A stretch of DNA of 51,819 bases from an uncultured Faecalibacterium sp. (GTDB taxonomy: Bacteria > Bacillota > Clostridia > Oscillospirales > Ruminococcaceae): NCBI GenBank assembly GCA_934501115.1, contig CAKSTO010000008.1:1-51819 (forward strand). Direction: 5' to 3'. Under the pieces are notes generated by a model. That model was not told where the DNA came from and did not search any database. It was given only the letters and a program-made list of their open reading frames with translations. Both the position numbers and the translations under genes were made by a program. Positions 49,922 to 51,819 of this stretch are shown here, in pieces. Each line of letters begins with the position of its first letter. The stretch's first letter is position 1.

Positions 49922-50692
49922 ATGGGAGAAGCCGAGGTCAGTCATTTTCTCCGCGTTCTGATCCGGATGGGTGAAGCTCTGCAAAACAGTGGTGCAGAGG
50001 TTTTTCGGGTGGAGGATACACTGAACCGCATTGCCGCAGCTTACGGTGCCGAGGATGTGAACGTATTCGTGATCACTTCCAGCATCGTTGTCACGCTGAC
50101 CATGCCGGAGCTGCCGCCGCAGACCCAGACCCGGCGGCTGCGTCATTCCGCCGGGAACGACCTGCTTGCATTGGAGGCGCTGAATGCGCTCAGCCGCCGC
50201 ATCTGCGCTGCACCGCCTTCCATTGATGCATTTCAAACGCAGCTGGACGCAATTCTTGCGCAGCATCCGGATGCCAGACTGCGGCTTGTGGGCAGCGTGC
50301 TGGCCGCTTCCAGTTTTGCCATCTTCTTTGGCGGCGATCTCTGGGACGGCCTGCTGGCCGGCGGGGTCGCGGTGCTGATCTGCTGGATGGAACGCCACCT
50401 CACGCCTTTCTGCATGAACGGAGTAGAATTTCAGTTCATTGCTTCGTTTTTCAGCGGTATCTCGACGATGCTGCTGTGCCGCCTTGGAGCGCAGTTTCAC
50501 GCCGACAAAGTACTGATCGGCATCATCATGCTGCTGATCCCCGGCATCATGCTGACAAATTCCATCCGGGACATCCTGCTCGGCGACATCATTTCCGGCT
50601 CCCTGCGGCTGGTCGAAGCCATTCTGATGGCGGCTGTTCTTGCACTCGGGATGATGGCAGCCATCTGGATGATGGGAGGGATCGCCGTATGA
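49922..50692 (+). CDS. Threonine/serine exporter family protein, large subunit (DUF1212)
   Basis: 256 aa. A soluble N-terminal domain (about 1-115; FLRVLIRMGEALQNSGAEVFRVEDTLNRI, ITSSIVVTLTMPE) and about five transmembrane helices (from LVGSVLAASSFAIFFGG to MMAAIWMMGG). This is the ThrE N-terminal half; actinobacterial ThrE carries both halves in one chain. It exports small amino acids in characterised members. Four-base overlap (ATGA) with the second subunit. Confidence 0.9.
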   Translation: MGEAEVSHFLRVLIRMGEALQNSGAEVFRVEDTLNRIAAAYGAEDVNVFVITSSIVVTLTMPELPPQTQTRRLRHSAGNDLLALEALNALSRRICAAPPSIDAFQTQLDAILAQHPDARLRLVGSVLAASSFAIFFGGDLWDGLLAGGVAVLICWMERHLTPFCMNGVEFQFIASFFSGISTMLLCRLGAQFHADKVLIGIIMLLIPGIMLTNSIRDILLGDIISGSLRLVEAILMAAVLALGMMAAIWMMGGIAV

Positions 50693-51147
50693 TGCAGATC
50701 TTTTCGCAGCTGCTCAGCGCCGCACTGGGCTCTGTCGGTTTTGGCCTGATCTTCAACCTGAACCGCCGCTACCTGCCTGCCGCTGGTGTGGGTGGTTTTC
50801 TGGCATGGCTTGCTTACCTGCTGGCTTCTCATGCTCTGCACGGTATTTTTCTCGCGAATCTTCTGGCCGGGTTCTGCGCAGCCCTGTACGCCGAAGTTCT
50901 TGCCCGGTGCCTCAACGCTCCATCCACGCCGTTTTTCATCACCTCTGCCATCCCTCTCATTCCCGGGAGCACACTCTATTACTGTATGGCCGCAGTCGTT
51001 TCCAGCGACCCGGCCGCTGCGGAACATTTTGGAGGGTCGACCTTTCTGGCTGCGCTTGGCATTGCGAGCGGTATGTCCATTGCATGGTGTCTGGCCGATC
51101 TGAGCCGGAAGCTGCATGCACTCATGATCCGCTCATCGGCAAAGTAA
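50689..51147 (+). CDS. Threonine/serine exporter family protein, small subunit (DUF3815)
   Basis: 152 aa with about four or five transmembrane helices: FSQLLSAALGSVGFGLIFNL, GVGGFLAWLAYLLASHAL, FLANLLAGFCAALYAEVLA, PFFITSAIPLIPGSTLYYCM and FLAALGIASGMSIAWCLA. IPLIPGSTLYYCM matches the ThrE_2 family. The ATG at 50689 has GGGAGGG 8 nt upstream. It should work together with the preceding gene as a split ThrE exporter. Confidence 0.9.
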   Translation: MMQIFSQLLSAALGSVGFGLIFNLNRRYLPAAGVGGFLAWLAYLLASHALHGIFLANLLAGFCAALYAEVLARCLNAPSTPFFITSAIPLIPGSTLYYCMAAVVSSDPAAAEHFGGSTFLAALGIASGMSIAWCLADLSRKLHALMIRSSAK

Positions 51148-51187
51148 TATTTTACACCGCCAGTTGCTGACGCCGTATTCCGGCTGT

Positions 51188-51234
51188 AAAACAAAAATGA
51201 CCCCGGAGGGCTTGTTACAGCTCTCCGGGGTCAT
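51188..51234 (-). terminator. Terminator of the hsp20 gene
   Basis: ATGACCCCGGAG / CTCCGGGGTCAT stem (51197-51208 with 51223-51234); on the minus strand followed by TTTTGTTTT. No T run on the plus strand. Confidence 0.8.
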
Positions 51235-51272
51235 CCTATGTGCGTTGGATCCTGGCGCACACGGCAGGCGTT

Positions 51273-51740
51273 TTACTCGATTTCGATCAGATTCGGATTC
51301 TCAGGCAAAGCCTTCACCTGCTGAGGAGCGGGCAGCTCGATGTGCAGGACACCATCCTCGAACTTTGCGTGGATGTCTTCCTTCTTTACATTCTCGCCCA
51401 CATAGAAGCTGCGGGCGCAGGTGCCGGAGAAGGACTCACGCCGCAGATAGCGGCCGTTCTGATCCTTTTCATCATTGCTGTGGCTGCGCACCGCCTGAAT
51501 GGTCAGGTAGCCGTCGTTCAGTTCCATCTGAACGTCTTCCTTCTTGCAGCCCGGCAGGTCAACCGCTACTTCGTAGCCGTTGTCCGTCTGTTTGACATCG
51601 GTCTTCATCATGTTTGCACCGCGCTTACCAAAGGTATCACGAGCCTCACGGTTCATCATACGTTCCAGTGCAGCGTCATTCCAGAACGGATCGAAGAAAT
51701 CATCGAACAGGTTTTCATGGAAAACAGTCGGCATAAGCAT
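51273..51740 (-). CDS. Small heat shock protein, Hsp20 family
   Basis: 155-aa alpha-crystallin-type chaperone that holds unfolding proteins. N terminus MLMPTVFHENLFDDFFDPFWN; the crystallin domain from about residue 42 (MKTDVKQTDNGYEVAVDLPG, KEDVQMELNDGYLTIQA, SFSGTCARSFYVGENVKKEDI, KFEDGVLHIELPAP). GGAGG is 8 nt before the ATG. The 79 bp to the right edge show no CIRCE element or clear promoter, but the upstream region is cut by the window. Confidence 0.95.
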   Translation of the reverse strand: MLMPTVFHENLFDDFFDPFWNDAALERMMNREARDTFGKRGANMMKTDVKQTDNGYEVAVDLPGCKKEDVQMELNDGYLTIQAVRSHSNDEKDQNGRYLRRESFSGTCARSFYVGENVKKEDIHAKFEDGVLHIELPAPQQVKALPENPNLIEIE

Positions 51741-51819
51741 AAATCATTCCTCCAATCCCGGCGTTCGGGTCGGGGCAAAAACATTTTCGCTTGTCGGGGC
51801 AAAGCCCCTCCATCTTGCT

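Overview
The window is chromosomal DNA from a GC-rich Firmicute of the class Clostridia. Gene order (rnc-smc-ftsY, a yhbY-nadD-yqeK-LCP-rsfS-leuS run, infC-rpmI-rplT, an addAB pair), very high GC at third codon positions, a SpoIIR homologue and a short palindromic repeat family all point to Oscillospiraceae. Faecalibacterium or a close relative (Subdoligranulum, Gemmiger) is my best guess; this is inferred from gene content, not from a marker RNA. No rRNA, tRNA, CRISPR array, prophage or insertion sequence is visible, so this is mostly core genome.

Layout. 1-19.4 kb, all on the minus strand, is one long housekeeping block. In transcription order it holds infC-rpmI-rplT behind a strong promoter and an attenuator-bearing leader, then a TrmH/RlmB-family methyltransferase, dprA, topA, trmFO, plsX, rnc, smc, ftsY, rdgB, yhbY, nadD, yqeK, an LCP protein, rsfS and the 5' 458 codons of leuS. 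19.6-26.7 kb is addB-addA (double-strand-break processing). From 26.8 kb the strands mix: ruvX, a cyclophilin lipoprotein, a DUF1292 protein, a structured RNA candidate with its terminators, a peroxiredoxin-fold protein without the peroxidatic cysteine, a DUF378 membrane protein, ispE, a PLP aminotransferase with an Lrp/AsnC regulator, and divergently an ACT-domain protein with a DUF711 protein. 34.4-35.6 kb holds spoIIR and a two-domain peptidoglycan-binding protein. 35.9-39.8 kb is sbcD-sbcC. 39.9-41.3 kb holds an orphan proline-rich protein and a YdbC-HD hydrolase pair. 41.4-47.9 kb is a reduced division/cell-wall cluster (ftsW, murA, ftsZ, a coiled-coil protein) with a divergent class B PBP. 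The right end carries xpt, a patatin-like hydrolase, a two-subunit ThrE-type exporter and an Hsp20 chaperone.

Most noteworthy beyond ordinary genes: (1) five copies of a 129-183 bp palindromic element with terminal inverted repeats (CCCTCTC ... GAGAGGG) and internal hairpins whose stems differ in sequence but stay self-complementary; four of the five end within 15 bp of a stop codon, and one appears to supply the stop codon of its neighbour. (2) An unassigned ~200-nt structured RNA at about 28579-28777, closed by a long-range helix, in front of the cysteine-less peroxiredoxin-like gene. (3) Three places where an intrinsic-terminator hairpin runs its T tract straight into the start codon of the next gene, in one case clearly burying that gene's Shine-Dalgarno sequence. 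(4) spoIIR and a spore-like peptidoglycan-binding gene in what looks like an asporogenous lineage.

Assignments rest on reading motifs by eye. Start codons were chosen from Shine-Dalgarno position, overlaps and family alignment; several differ from the longest open frame, as noted in the entries.
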